A stretch of 64,000 nucleotides of DNA from Dinoroseobacter sp. (lineage in GTDB: Bacteria > Pseudomonadota > Alphaproteobacteria > Rhodobacterales > Rhodobacteraceae), in NCBI GenBank assembly GCA_030066795.1, contig JASJAW010000008.1, positions 49,869 through 113,868 of the forward strand. The letters run 5' to 3'. The translations under genes were made by a program, and so were the position numbers. Position 1 is the first letter of the stretch, and each line of letters begins with the position of its first letter. The notes beneath the pieces were generated by a model that was given only the letters and a program-made list of their open reading frames with translations, was not told the origin of the DNA and did no database searches. Below, piece by piece: positions 1 to 10,322 of this stretch.

Positions 1-809
1 GACATGCAGCTGAAGCCGCGATGGCCGATACCATCGAGAAGTACAAAGGCAATTACATCCTGGCCGTGGAGGGCAATCCACCCCTCAACGAAGACGGGAT
101 GTTCTGCATCTCGGGCGGCAAGCCCTTTGTTGAGAAGCTGAAATACGCCGCCAAAGACGCCAAGGCGATAATCAGCTGGGGCGCTTGCGCCTCCTACGGC
201 TGCGTGCAGGCCGCCGCGCCGAACCCGACCCAGGCGACCCCGGTGCACAAAGTCATCACCGATAAGCCGATCATCAAGGTGCCTGGATGTCCGCCGATCG
301 CGGAGGTCATGACCGGTGTAATCACCTATATGCTGACCTTCGATCGCATGCCGGAACTCGACCGCCAGGGGCGCCCGGCCATGTTTTATGGTCAGCGCAT
401 CCACGACAAATGCTACCGCCGTCCGCATTTCGACGCCGGTCAGTTTGTCGAAGCCTGGGACGACGAGAACTCCAAGAAGGGCTACTGCCTTTATAAAATG
501 GGCTGCAAAGGCCCAACCACCTACAACGCCTGTTCTACTGTGCGCTGGAACGAGGGCGTCAGCTTCCCGATCCAGTCAGGTCACGGCTGTATCGGTTGCT
601 CCGAAGACGGGTTCTGGGATCAGGGCAGCTTCTACGACCGTGTGACCGACCTCACGCAATTCGGGGTCGAGGCCAACGCCGACAAGGTCGGTCTGGCTGC
701 GGCCGGCGTCGTTGGCGGCGGGATCGCGCTGCATACGGCCGTAACCGCGTTGAAGGCTGCGCAGAACAAAGCGCAAGCCTCTAGCGAAACCAACAAAGAG
801 GAGGCCTGA
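1..809 (+). CDS. hupS: [NiFe]-hydrogenase small subunit, 5' truncated
   Basis: This is the electron-transfer subunit of a membrane-bound uptake hydrogenase. It passes electrons from the NiFe site in HupL through three Fe-S clusters to cytochrome b (HupC). The reading frame is already open at base 3, so the real start, Tat signal and first cluster cysteines lie upstream of the window; the ATG at 21 is internal. Visible cluster cysteines include the GACASYGC motif, the GCPP motif, and the distal and medial cluster set near the C-terminus (H-x2-C, YC, MGC, ACS, GCIGC). A hydrophobic helix near the C-terminus matches the membrane anchor of group 1 enzymes. The second Cys of GACASYGC sits where oxygen-tolerant group 1d enzymes carry a supernumerary proximal-cluster Cys. 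It ends 2 bp before hupL. Confidence 0.97.
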   Translation, partial: HAAEAAMADTIEKYKGNYILAVEGNPPLNEDGMFCISGGKPFVEKLKYAAKDAKAIISWGACASYGCVQAAAPNPTQATPVHKVITDKPIIKVPGCPPIAEVMTGVITYMLTFDRMPELDRQGRPAMFYGQRIHDKCYRRPHFDAGQFVEAWDDENSKKGYCLYKMGCKGPTTYNACSTVRWNEGVSFPIQSGHGCIGCSEDGFWDQGSFYDRVTDLTQFGVEANADKVGLAAAGVVGGGIALHTAVTALKAAQNKAQASSETNKEEA

Positions 810-811
810 TC

Positions 812-2605
<1,794 letters not shown>

Positions 2606-2616
2606 GGGAGGGGGAC

Positions 2617-2787
2617 ATGAAGAAACTCATCACCCTCTCGCTTCTTGCTCCGGGAACAGCGCTGGCCCACGGCGGCCACGCTCCGGTGCCGGAGGCGGCA
2701 CATGGTCTGGTTCATGGAGCCGCGCCCTTTGGTCTTATGATCGTAGCGTTCGTCGTGGCCGGTCTGATCTGGAGGGCGCGTCCATGA
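2617..2787 (+). CDS. small His-containing membrane protein between hupL and hupC
   Basis: This 56-residue frame starts at an ATG preceded by GGGAGGGGG (2605-2614). It ends in an ATGA overlap with hupC, which is the spacing of a genuine co-translated gene. The product begins MKKLITLSLLAPGTALA, a good signal-peptide-like segment. A short His-rich stretch follows (HGGH, AAHGLVHG), then one hydrophobic helix (FGLMIVAFVVAGLIW) and a basic end (RARP). I do not recognise a named family. It could be an accessory subunit or assembly factor of the HupSLC membrane complex, or a metal-handling peptide; both are inference from position and His content. It is short enough to be missed by automatic annotation. 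Confidence 0.75.
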   Translation: MKKLITLSLLAPGTALAHGGHAPVPEAAHGLVHGAAPFGLMIVAFVVAGLIWRARP

Positions 2788-3572
2788 AGGTTGAAGTCGA
2801 AGAGCCAACCACGGAGCTTCAGCGCCCGAAGATTGATTTTTATTCGGCGTCAGTTCTGACCGGGGACGCCACGGCCGAAGATCTTGAGACGATCAAGCGC
2901 CATACCTCGGTCTATGTCTACGAAACACCAGTGCGGCTTTGGCACTGGATCAATGCGGCAGCCATCCTAGTGCTCTGCGTCACGGGCTGGTTCATTGGCA
3001 ATCCGCCTCCGACTATGGAGATCGGAGAGGCCACGAACCAGTTCGTGTTCGGCTACATTCGGTTCGCGCATTTCGCGGCCGCGATGGTCATGACGATCGG
3101 CTTTTTCGGGCGCATCTACTGGAGCTTCGTGGGCAACCACCACTCCAAGCAGATGTTCCGCCTGCCAATCCATAAGGCCGAATGGTGGAAGGAAGTCTTC
3201 TTCGAGATGCGCTGGTACATGTTTCTTGAGAAAGAGCCGAAGAAGTATGTCGGTCACAACCCGCTGGCACAGATCGCCATGTTCTTCTTTATGACTTTGG
3301 GCATGACCTTCATGATCGTGACGGGTTTCACCCTCTATGCAGAAGGCTTGGGCGCGGATCACTGGTTGTCGACCCTGACCGGGCCGATTCTCGCACTCGT
3401 CGGGAACAGCCAGGTGATGCATTCGCTGCACCATCTGGGCATGTGGGCCATCGTGATCTTTGTCATGATCCATATCTATGCAGCGATCCGTGAAGACATC
3501 ATGTCGCGCCAATCAATGGTTTCGACCATGCTCTCGGGTCACAGGACCTTCAAGGATGACCGGCCCGAGTAA
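2784..3572 (+). CDS. hupC: Ni/Fe-hydrogenase b-type cytochrome subunit
   Basis: This is the integral-membrane di-heme cytochrome b that anchors HupSL and transfers electrons from H2 to the quinone pool. The 262-residue protein has about four transmembrane helices with the expected His residues: RLWHW near residue 53, RFAHF, LHHLG, and MIHIYAAIREDI near the end. An N-terminal cytoplasmic extension of about 45 residues precedes the first helix, as in other HupC/HyaC proteins. It overlaps the upstream small gene by 4 bp. A terminator follows 37 bp after the stop, so it is probably the last gene of the structural operon. Confidence 0.95.
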   Translation: MKVEVEEPTTELQRPKIDFYSASVLTGDATAEDLETIKRHTSVYVYETPVRLWHWINAAAILVLCVTGWFIGNPPPTMEIGEATNQFVFGYIRFAHFAAAMVMTIGFFGRIYWSFVGNHHSKQMFRLPIHKAEWWKEVFFEMRWYMFLEKEPKKYVGHNPLAQIAMFFFMTLGMTFMIVTGFTLYAEGLGADHWLSTLTGPILALVGNSQVMHSLHHLGMWAIVIFVMIHIYAAIREDIMSRQSMVSTMLSGHRTFKDDRPE

Positions 3573-3609
3573 GTGGCGACCGCTTGAAAAATGTATTACT
3601 ATCAGAAGG

Positions 3610-3640
3610 AAGGCGCATCTATCTAGGTGCGCCTTTCTCT
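3610..3640 (+). terminator. intrinsic terminator after hupC
   Basis: AAGGCGCA (3610-3617) pairs perfectly with TGCGCCTT (3628-3635) across a 10-nt loop, and TTTCTCT follows. It lies just after hupC and separates the structural genes from hupD onward. Confidence 0.75.
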
Positions 3641-3705
3641 GGTTTTCGGGCCTCGCCACAAGTTTCAATTCAAAAACGCATCTCCGACTTTAGGCGTAGA
3701 TGGCC

Positions 3706-3721
3706 TTTGATCTAGATCAAA
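3706..3721. promoter_or_regulatory. FNR/FnrL-type operator upstream of hupD
   Basis: TTTGATCTAGATCAAA contains TTGAT-N4-ATCAA, a perfect match to the FNR-family consensus and fully palindromic. It lies 169 bp before the hupD start in the gap after the hupC terminator. It predicts oxygen-responsive transcription of hupD and the downstream maturation genes. If it is a class II activator site, the transcript would start near 3755 and leave a leader of about 135 nt. Confidence 0.75.
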
Positions 3722-3889
3722 TACCAACCCGAGATGTCCCTTTTAGCTCAGTGCAATCGGGTGGTCGGTAGCCACTTACAACGGAAAGTGGAAAGCCACT
3801 GACCAAAACCCCGATCCCGGCGGCCCAGACACCGCCGGTCAGATTGCCGGACGCTTGCTCACGTTGTTCGGCTCAGGGGAGGACAGTAC

Positions 3890-4498
3890 ATGAGCGACCG
3901 CATCCTAGTCCTTGGGATTGGAAACGTGCTTTGGGCCGATGAGGGCTTCGGGGTGCGCTGCGTTGAAGCAATGGCGCGTGATTGGTCTTTCCCCGAAAAC
4001 GTGACGCTTCTCGATGGCGGCACGCAGGGCCTCTACCTGCTTCCTTTTCTGGAAGAAACCGACTTCCTGATCGTTTTTGATGCCGTGGATTATGGATTGG
4101 AGCCGGGCACACTCAAGATCGTTGAAGGTGACGCGGTGCCCCAGTTTATGGGCGCCAAGAAGATGAGCCTGCACCAGACCGGGTTTCAGGACGTGATCGC
4201 GACCGCAACGCTGATGGGGTACTGCCCGTCGAAACTGCTGCTGATCGGTTGCCAACCGGTTGAACTGGAGGATTACGGCGGTGGTCTGCGCACCGAAGTC
4301 GCCGCGCAAATAAAGCCCGCGATTGACATCGCGCTTGATCGTCTTCGGGCTGACGGTATCGACCCAACCCCGGGTCAGGGCGACGACAGCTTGCTCGCTG
4401 ACCCCTCGATCATGCGCGACGCCTATGAGGAGGGCCGCCCCTCGGAGGAGGAGGCCTATCGCAAAGGCGACGCGCGCTTCCTCCCGGTCGGGGAATAG
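3890..4498 (+). CDS. hupD: hydrogenase maturation endopeptidase
   Basis: HupD removes the C-terminal tail of the HupL precursor once nickel has been inserted. The N-terminal GIGNVLWADEGFGVR contains the conserved acidic nickel-sensing residue. Further conserved positions are visible in FDAVDYGL (Asp) and SLHQTGF (His), the other metal-probing residues of the HyaD/HybD family. At 202 residues it is of normal length. The ATG follows a GGGGAGGA ribosome site and begins the second hydrogenase transcription unit, after the FnrL-type site. hupF starts 4 bp after its stop. Confidence 0.95.
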   Translation: MSDRILVLGIGNVLWADEGFGVRCVEAMARDWSFPENVTLLDGGTQGLYLLPFLEETDFLIVFDAVDYGLEPGTLKIVEGDAVPQFMGAKKMSLHQTGFQDVIATATLMGYCPSKLLLIGCQPVELEDYGGGLRTEVAAQIKPAIDIALDRLRADGIDPTPGQGDDSLLADPSIMRDAYEEGRPSEEEAYRKGDARFLPVGE

Positions 4499-4502
4499 GC
4501 CC

Positions 4503-4826
4503 ATGTGCGTCGGCATCCCCATGCAGATCAGCCACGCGGACGGCCTGCGGGCCACCGCCTTTGACGGGGAAGAAAGCCACAGCATCGACCTCGCCCTCAC
4601 CGGAACGCTGCCCGTGGGCACGTGGGTGCTGACCTTTCTGGGCGCCGCGCGTGAGGTGATTGCGGAGGACGACGCGCTAAAGATCAAAGCTGCTATCGAC
4701 AGTCTCCGCGCCGTGATGGCGGGCAGTGACCAAGACACCGACGCCTTCGCCGATATCGAAGAGCGCGGACCGCAACTTCCACCCCATCTTCAAGCCGCAC
4801 TCGACGCGGGCAAATCCACCGCCTGA
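4503..4826 (+). CDS. hupF: HypC/HupF-family hydrogenase chaperone
   Basis: This 107-residue paralogue of HypC accompanies the HupL precursor during cofactor insertion. In Rhizobium, HupF has been linked to HupL protection under oxygen. The start at 4503 gives the diagnostic N-terminus MCVGIP with the essential Cys2; an in-frame upstream extension has no family support. The C-terminal tail beyond residue 80 is longer than in HypC, as is usual for HupF. It sits between hupD and hupG with short spacing. A second, canonical HypC is encoded at 10323. Confidence 0.93.
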   Translation: MCVGIPMQISHADGLRATAFDGEESHSIDLALTGTLPVGTWVLTFLGAAREVIAEDDALKIKAAIDSLRAVMAGSDQDTDAFADIEERGPQLPPHLQAALDAGKSTA

Positions 4827-4836
4827 AGGAGCCGCC

Positions 4837-5223
4837 ATGACCCACCCGTTGATCGCCCGCCTCACCGACGAAATCGGCTGGCCCGGCTTGTCGAACCCGA
4901 GCGATGTGGCTGAGTTCGTCTCGCGACCCGGCGTACATTGCCTGTTCGTGCCCGGTGATCCGGCCAAGAACCTTGAGACGACGGATGCCGCCGTGATCTT
5001 GCCGGAAATCGTCCAGAGTTTTCAGGGTAAGTTCGACTGCGCCGTGGTGGGCGATGAGATTGAATACAAGGTGCGCGAGGATGCCGGCGTCTTCAAAACG
5101 CCTCTGCTGATCTTCTTCCGCGATGGCCACCAGCTCGGCACGATCCCGAAGGTGCGCGACTGGGACGACTACCTGAACCGCGTCACGCATTTCCTGTCTC
5201 TCACACCTGAAGGAGCCGCCTGA
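4837..5223 (+). CDS. hupG: HupG/HyaE thioredoxin-fold hydrogenase chaperone
   Basis: This 128-residue protein belongs to the HyaE/HupG family, which has a thioredoxin fold without a CxxC redox site and acts as a small-subunit chaperone. No CxxC is present here; the region around FKTPLLIFFRDG and a final helix fit the fold. The ATG at 4837 is chosen because AAGGAG lies at the right distance and the family starts near MTHPLIARL. The stop overlaps the hupH start by one base (TGATG), indicating translational coupling. Confidence 0.9.
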   Translation: MTHPLIARLTDEIGWPGLSNPSDVAEFVSRPGVHCLFVPGDPAKNLETTDAAVILPEIVQSFQGKFDCAVVGDEIEYKVREDAGVFKTPLLIFFRDGHQLGTIPKVRDWDDYLNRVTHFLSLTPEGAA

Positions 5224-6050
5224 TGGTTCAGAACTTTCACCTGCCGCCGACCGGGTTCGGCCCCGGCTCCCAGCCCGAGGACGAGACACTCGAGTATATG
5301 CCTCTGCCGCAGGACATGCGTACGTATGCGCCGCATATCCCGGAAACGGACAGCGGGGTCGATGCGGATGCGCTCGATCTGCTGACCAAGATCTCGGATG
5401 CGGCGCGTGAGGTTGCCCGAGACGGCGGATCCGCCGTTTTCGATTTGTCAGGTCTGACCGCCTCTGCACGGGCGCTGATCGCAGAGGTGATGGGCGAAGG
5501 GGAAGTCTCGATCCGGATGCGGGGTATTCCTGCCATTGCGGCGCAGGAAAGCGTCTTTGCAGGCGTGTGGGTCCTCAATGGTGCGGACATTGACCGCATC
5601 GAAGTCGCATCCATCCCGCCGCTCGCGCTCGAACGGGCGTTTGAACCGGTTCGCGCCGGGAAAGGAAAATCCACGCCCAATCTCGAAGGGATGGCCAACG
5701 CTCCGGCGCTAATCGTAGAGCTGTTGGACAAATCGCAGGCGTTTCAGTCTGGGCAAGATCCGCATGTCATCAACCTAACGCTGTTGCCGCACACCGAACC
5801 TGATCTTGTCTGGCTCGATACGGCGCTTGGCGAAGGCGCAGTAACTGTTTTGTCGCGCGGTTACGGCAACTGCAGGATTACCGCCACTGCAACGCACGGC
5901 ATCTGGCGCGTGCAGTTTTTCAACTCGATGGACACGCTGATCCTCGACACGTTCGAAGTAACGGACATGCCCGAGGTGGCCATCGCCGCCCCGGAAGACC
6001 TTGCTGACACCGCAAACCGGATCGAAGCCGTGATCGAGGCGATCTCATGA
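5223..6050 (+). CDS. hupH: hydrogenase expression/formation protein HupH
   Basis: HupH (HyaF family) is an accessory protein for small-subunit maturation in group 1 hydrogenases, acting with HupG and the rubredoxin-like HupI. The 275-residue length and the opening FHLPPTGFGPGSQP with YMPLPQDM are typical. The C-terminal part (GYGNCRITATATHGIWRVQF) contains the conserved GYGNCR motif. Its start overlaps the hupG stop by 1 bp and its stop overlaps hupJ by 4 bp. Confidence 0.93.
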   Translation: MVQNFHLPPTGFGPGSQPEDETLEYMPLPQDMRTYAPHIPETDSGVDADALDLLTKISDAAREVARDGGSAVFDLSGLTASARALIAEVMGEGEVSIRMRGIPAIAAQESVFAGVWVLNGADIDRIEVASIPPLALERAFEPVRAGKGKSTPNLEGMANAPALIVELLDKSQAFQSGQDPHVINLTLLPHTEPDLVWLDTALGEGAVTVLSRGYGNCRITATATHGIWRVQFFNSMDTLILDTFEVTDMPEVAIAAPEDLADTANRIEAVIEAIS

Positions 6051-6838
6051 CCACGTTTGAAGGCAGCTATCTGGGCGCGACGGACAAGATCAGTCCGCTG
6101 GCCATTATGGAATGCAAGATCTGCTGGACACCCTACGATCCGGCCGAAGGCGATGACATGCGCCAGATAGACCCCGGGACCCCTTTCGCGGCCTTGCCCG
6201 AGGATTGGTCCTGCCCCAATTGCAGCGCCCCCGCCGAGCAGTTTCTGGTGCGTGAAGACCCCGGCGCGCCACATATGGCGGAGTTGGCATTCCTGAACGA
6301 ACAGACAAAGGCGCTGACTGCGGATTTCACCGAAATCTGGAACGCCAAAATGCGCGACGTGCCCATCGTCAACAAGTCGCTGCATGTGCAGGCCGTCGGG
6401 TTCCGGATGCATGAAGGTCGCCCGTTGGGCGTGTTGGTCAGCCCATGGTTCATGAACCTGATACTGCTGCCAGCTCCGGAAGAAAACTGGAGCGATCTGC
6501 TGGCGGGCGCGAAGGAGATCATTTCCTTCCCCTCAGGCCCTTACGAGTTTATCCACAATACCCGCGAACAGACGGGCGGCTACAAGGCCTGTTCGCTGTT
6601 CTCGCCGATGAACGAGTTCGCCACACAGGCGCAGGCCGTCGGCGTCGCAAACGCGGTGATGCAGGCGCTGTTTGATGCGGAGAACCGGGCCGAAACAGAC
6701 CGCGCCGCCGAAATACGCGAGGCACGCGAGGCTGAACTGGCCGCGATTGAAAAACCCGAGGACGCGGCACTGATTGGAGAAGCGCCCAACCGACGGCAGG
6801 TCATCAGCGCGGGGCTCGCAACGGAGGCCGACCCCTGA
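6047..6838 (+). CDS. hupJ: HupI rubredoxin fused to HupJ (HybE-type) chaperone
   Basis: This is a two-domain maturation protein of 263 residues. Residues 22-67 are a rubredoxin domain with two Cys pairs (MECKIC and CPNC), corresponding to HupI. From about residue 90 onward the protein matches the HybE/HupJ assembly-chaperone family (HVQAVGFRMHEGRPLGVLVSPWFMNLILLP, split here as VQAVGFRMHEGRPLG and VSPWFMNLILLP). In rhizobia HupI and HupJ are separate proteins; here they are one chain. HupI has been implicated in building the Fe-S clusters of HupS under oxygen. It overlaps hupH by 4 bp and hupK by 1 bp. Confidence 0.9.
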   Translation: MTTFEGSYLGATDKISPLAIMECKICWTPYDPAEGDDMRQIDPGTPFAALPEDWSCPNCSAPAEQFLVREDPGAPHMAELAFLNEQTKALTADFTEIWNAKMRDVPIVNKSLHVQAVGFRMHEGRPLGVLVSPWFMNLILLPAPEENWSDLLAGAKEIISFPSGPYEFIHNTREQTGGYKACSLFSPMNEFATQAQAVGVANAVMQALFDAENRAETDRAAEIREAREAELAAIEKPEDAALIGEAPNRRQVISAGLATEADP

Positions 6839-7728
6839 TGCTAGACGCCACGTCTTCTTTCGTAGTCGATCCCACGCCGACATTGCCAGTCGATGCCATG
6901 GTACGTGGCAAGACTTGTGCGGAAGTGGCAGAGCTTCTGCCGAGGCTTTTTAATCTTTGCAAAACGGCGCAGGAGACGGCCGCCCGGCTGGCCTTTGGAT
7001 TACCGGTTCCTGACACAGCAGAGGCGTTGAGCCGCGAGATTGTGCGCGATCATGTCCTGCGCTTGTCATTGGTCCTGCCAGGACACTTTGGACAAGCGCC
7101 GCCAACGCTTCCGATTGGTTGGCAGCAAGGCGGAGACAAAGTTCGGGATTTGCTTTTCGGTCCAACCGGAATCCTGCCGGAAAGGCCAGATGATCTTGGG
7201 TCTTATATGATGGGAACCACGTTGGTCGGCGCGCTTTGGGGTCGCTTTCGTGACATGTTTGCGCCGGGCGAGGCAGTCTGCGCGGCACTGCCCACGGTTA
7301 CATCCGAAACTGCGGCCAAACCCAATGCCGCTGTTGAAAACTCTGTCGCGCTGCGAAGTGCGCAGCATCCTGTAGTGAAAGCTTTGGAGCACACTTTTGG
7401 CCGTGGACCGCTCTGGCGGGTTGTTGGGCGGAGCTATGATCTGCAAGCGCGTCTCGACGGAGAACCACTGCTGATCTCAAACCCGCGACCGGGTTTGACG
7501 CATGTTGCCGCCACGCGGGGGCTCTACACAATCTCCGCGGAGGTTGCCGACGGGCATGTCGTGTCTTTGTCGCGTGTAACACCAACGGATCATTTGCGGG
7601 CGCCGGATGGTATGCTTGCTCAAACTCTGGCGAGCCTACCGGTGGATCGCGCTGGTCTTTTGCCTCTGTTGATGGATGTGTTGGACCCGTGCATGCCGCT
7701 GCGCGTGCGGGAGGTGGCCGATGCATGA
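6838..7728 (+). CDS. hupK: hydrogenase scaffold protein HupK
   Basis: HupK is a degenerate relative of the hydrogenase large subunit, thought to act as a scaffold during assembly of the NiFe(CN)2CO centre. The 296-residue protein keeps a remnant of the L1 cysteine motif ([13 protein letters not shown] near residue 40) and a C-terminal segment near [11 protein letters not shown] that resembles the large-subunit DPC motif. The rest is divergent, as usual for HupK. The ATG overlaps the hupJ stop by 1 bp, and the last 8 bp overlap hypA. Confidence 0.88.
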   Translation: MLDATSSFVVDPTPTLPVDAMVRGKTCAEVAELLPRLFNLCKTAQETAARLAFGLPVPDTAEALSREIVRDHVLRLSLVLPGHFGQAPPTLPIGWQQGGDKVRDLLFGPTGILPERPDDLGSYMMGTTLVGALWGRFRDMFAPGEAVCAALPTVTSETAAKPNAAVENSVALRSAQHPVVKALEHTFGRGPLWRVVGRSYDLQARLDGEPLLISNPRPGLTHVAATRGLYTISAEVADGHVVSLSRVTPTDHLRAPDGMLAQTLASLPVDRAGLLPLLMDVLDPCMPLRVREVADA

Positions 7729-8062
7729 AATGTCACTCTGCGAAGGGATCCGCACGGTCATCGAAGACCAAGCGCGGGCTCATAATGTTCACAAGGTAAC
7801 CCGGGTCCGGGTGGAGATTGGCAAATTCGCGGGCGTCGAGAAGCCGGCGCTTGAATTTGCGTTCGATGTTGTGATGCGGGGCTCGGTCGCGGAGGGCGCC
7901 GTTCTTGAAATGCTCGATCTGCCGGGCAAGGCCATGTGCTTTGACTGCGGCAAAGAAGTCGAAATCGATGATCGTTTGCAACCGTGCCCGACCTGTGGCG
8001 GCGGCAAACTGATGCCGACGGGTGGGGATGAGATGCGGGTCAAAGACTTGGAGGCAGCGTAA
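7721..8062 (+). CDS. hypA: hydrogenase nickel-insertion protein HypA
   Basis: HypA delivers nickel to the large-subunit precursor together with the GTPase HypB. The start at 7721 is chosen because it gives [10 protein letters not shown], with the strictly conserved nickel-binding His2; an in-frame upstream extension would bury it. The zinc site is formed by CFDC and CPTC near residues 67-92. The product is 113 residues, normal for the family. It overlaps hupK by 8 bp, and its TAA stop overlaps the hypB ATG by one base. Confidence 0.96.
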   Translation: MHEMSLCEGIRTVIEDQARAHNVHKVTRVRVEIGKFAGVEKPALEFAFDVVMRGSVAEGAVLEMLDLPGKAMCFDCGKEVEIDDRLQPCPTCGGGKLMPTGGDEMRVKDLEAA

Positions 8063-8880
8063 TGTGCACGGTTTGCGGATGCGGGGACAGCAAAGTGGAA
8101 GGCCATAGCCACGCCCACGCCCATGATCACGAACACCACCATCATCACCATGGAGACACCCATTATGGCGAGAATGAAGCCGGTGTCAGTGTGCCCGGGA
8201 TGTCCGACGCGCGGATCATTGAGGTTGAAACCGACATTCTCGCCAAGAACGATGCATATGCCGCTGTCAACCGCGCTCGGCTTGCCGACCTGAACGCACT
8301 GGCGCTGAACCTTGTGTCCTCGCCGGGATCCGGCAAGACGACGTTGCTGTGCAAAACGATTGAGATGCTCGAGGACCAACCGCTTGCGGTGATTGAGGGC
8401 GATCAGCAAACCACCAATGATGCGGATCGTATCCGGGCGACTGGCGCAAAAGCGGTGCAGATCAATACCGGTAAGGGCTGTCACCTGGACGGGCATATGG
8501 TGGGTCATGCGATGGACCACCTCGACCTTCCGCGCGGGGCGATGCTGTTTGTGGAGAACGTGGGCAACCTTGTGTGCCCCGCCGCGTTCGACTTGGGTGA
8601 AGACGCAAAGGTCGCGATCCTTTCGGTGACGGAAGGGGAAGACAAGCCACTGAAATATCCCGATATGTTCGCGGCAGCGCGCCTTGCACTTCTGAACAAG
8701 GTCGACCTGGCGCCCTATTGTGACGTCAACTTGGACCTCTACGAAGACAACCTGCGCCGTGTGAACCCACAAATTGATATCCTGCGCGTTTCGGCCCGCA
8801 CGGGGCAGGGGATGGATCGCTGGCTGGAATGGCTGCGGACGCATCTTGCCACCAAGTCCGACCAGAAAGCGGCAGAATGA
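8062..8880 (+). CDS. hypB: hydrogenase nickel-incorporation GTPase HypB
   Basis: HypB is the GTPase that powers nickel insertion and can store nickel. The N-terminus MCTVCGCG carries the CxxCGC high-affinity nickel site. A His-rich stretch at residues 15-34, including six consecutive His, follows and suggests nickel storage. The G domain has the P-loop SSPGSGKTT (Lys92), EGDQQT, and NKVDL. At 272 residues it is the normal length for His-rich HypB proteins. The stop overlaps the start of hupR (ATGA). Confidence 0.97.
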   Translation: MCTVCGCGDSKVEGHSHAHAHDHEHHHHHHGDTHYGENEAGVSVPGMSDARIIEVETDILAKNDAYAAVNRARLADLNALALNLVSSPGSGKTTLLCKTIEMLEDQPLAVIEGDQQTTNDADRIRATGAKAVQINTGKGCHLDGHMVGHAMDHLDLPRGAMLFVENVGNLVCPAAFDLGEDAKVAILSVTEGEDKPLKYPDMFAAARLALLNKVDLAPYCDVNLDLYEDNLRRVNPQIDILRVSARTGQGMDRWLEWLRTHLATKSDQKAAE

Positions 8881-10319
8881 AAGATACAGCGCCTCTGCCA
8901 ACCGTTCTGCTTCTCGGCGGTCGCGCCGGTGAGCGGGACGCGATGGAGGGCGCCTTGTCGAAAGCGTTCGCCTGTTTGCATGCTGCGGACTTCGACGACG
9001 CATGCCGCGTTATGTCGGACAGCTTCGTTCAGGTTGTGGTGTGTTTAAGCGATCTGCCGGGACTAAGTTGTCAGGAGGGCTATCGGCATCTTTATCAGCA
9101 ATGGCCGGAAACCATGCTTGTGATCGTCGCGCAAGACGCGGAGGCGGTTCCGATCGACACACCGAACCTGCAGCAGATCGTGTCGCGGCCTTGGTCCAAC
9201 TCGCTGTTACTCCATGCCGTGAAGCGGGCCTCAAAGGCTTTTGTGCTTGCGCGCGAGAACGACCGACTGGCGCTGGAGCTGAAGTGCTTCGCAGCCCCAC
9301 GGCGGAACAATAGCCGCAGAGATATCCCCGGGTTCGATGGCATCTTGCGCACGTCAGGTTCCGTGATGGCTGATCTAGTAGCGTCCGCACGCCAATATGC
9401 GAGCTTTGACGTGCCGATCCTGCTGGTAGGAGAACCCGGCACGGGGAAGACAGAACTGGCTAGGGCGATTCATGACAGTTCGCTGAGATCGGACCGACCG
9501 TTCTACAGCCTTGATCTTGTCGGGCTCTCCGAGCCTGCCGCAGCACGTGCACTTTTTGGCCAGCGGAAGGTCGGTTCCGGCGATCCAGCGATGGGCAGGC
9601 ACGGGTTAGTTCGTAAAGCCGACCGGGGCACTTTGTACCTGGCAGGCATAGATGCTTTGTCCCATCCTCTGCAACAGCGGCTCCTGCGATTGCTGCGCGA
9701 GGGTGTGTTCGAAACCGAAGACGGCACCGAACCAGAGCAGAGTATGATCCGTTTGATCGCAAGCACCAGCGGGGTGCCGGACGACCTGTTAGCGCGCGGG
9801 GCGTTTGATCAGGCCTTTTACTACGCGGTGTCCACTGCGGAACTTGCCGTGCCACCGCTACGGAGCCGGAAATCTGATATCCCATTGTTGGCACGCTCTG
9901 CCTTGGACGCCGCGATGCAGGCTCACGGTAAGACTGTTCAGGCGATCAGCGAAGACGCGCTTGAGTTTTTCATGGCCTACAACTGGCCGGGGAACTTGAG
10001 AGAAATGAATAACGAGATTACCCGCATGCTGATCCATGCGCAGGAAACTGTGCTCGGTGCTGACCTCATTTCTCGCAAAATCTTGCAGGCTGACCCGGTC
10101 CAACTCGATCACGTTTCAGGCAGGATTATCGCCGAGACCGGCCCTTTGAAAGATCGGATAGAGGCCCTCGAAGCCCGCATCCTGAGGGAAACACTGACCC
10201 GCCAACGTTGGAACAAAAGCCGCTCCGCGGCGGAACTTGGGCTCAGCCGGGTTGGCCTGCGCGCGAAGCTGGAACGCTACGGTATTTCCCCGAACCAGAA
10301 TGAAAAAGAGGAGGCCTGA
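8877..10319 (+). CDS. hupR: HupR/HoxA-type NtrC-family regulator, degenerate
   Basis: By position (hypAB-hupR-hypCDE, as in R. capsulatus) and architecture this is the transcriptional regulator of the hydrogenase genes: receiver domain (about 8-125), AAA+ domain (about 160-400) and a Fis-type helix-turn-helix at the end ([20 protein letters not shown]). Several key residues are missing. The acidic pair of the receiver is GG (LLLGGRAGE). The phospho-acceptor position is Leu57 (CLSDLPG) and the conserved Lys is Arg (SRPW). Walker A is intact (GEPGTGKT). The GAFTGA sigma-54 loop is absent ([12 protein letters not shown]), and the Walker B acidic pair is Ala256-Gly257 (LYLAGI). R. capsulatus HupR is known to act unphosphorylated, and I recall it as independent of RpoN, so this protein may be a pure DNA-binding activator. 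The start at 8877 overlaps hypB by 4 bp. Confidence 0.85.
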   Translation: MKDTAPLPTVLLLGGRAGERDAMEGALSKAFACLHAADFDDACRVMSDSFVQVVVCLSDLPGLSCQEGYRHLYQQWPETMLVIVAQDAEAVPIDTPNLQQIVSRPWSNSLLLHAVKRASKAFVLARENDRLALELKCFAAPRRNNSRRDIPGFDGILRTSGSVMADLVASARQYASFDVPILLVGEPGTGKTELARAIHDSSLRSDRPFYSLDLVGLSEPAAARALFGQRKVGSGDPAMGRHGLVRKADRGTLYLAGIDALSHPLQQRLLRLLREGVFETEDGTEPEQSMIRLIASTSGVPDDLLARGAFDQAFYYAVSTAELAVPPLRSRKSDIPLLARSALDAAMQAHGKTVQAISEDALEFFMAYNWPGNLREMNNEITRMLIHAQETVLGADLISRKILQADPVQLDHVSGRIIAETGPLKDRIEALEARILRETLTRQRWNKSRSAAELGLSRVGLRAKLERYGISPNQNEKEEA

Positions 10320-10322
10320 TCC

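Larger units (their letters stand above)
3573..3889. other. hupC-hupD intergenic region
   Basis: A 317-bp gap without a credible gene. It holds the hupC terminator, the FnrL-type palindrome and a GC-rich hairpin in the likely hupD leader (CCGGCGG 3817-3823 with CCGCCGG 3832-3838). A GGGGAGGA ribosome site lies just before the hupD ATG. Confidence 0.7.

Noticed and set aside
3740..3780. tRNA-like D-arm sequence (TTAGCTCAGTG) before hupD
   Set aside because: No acceptor stem, anticodon loop or T-arm (GTTCRA) follows at the right distance.
7789..9003. 404-residue antisense frame over hypA-hypB
   Set aside because: Explained by the coding constraint of hypA and hypB on the other strand; no recognisable domain.
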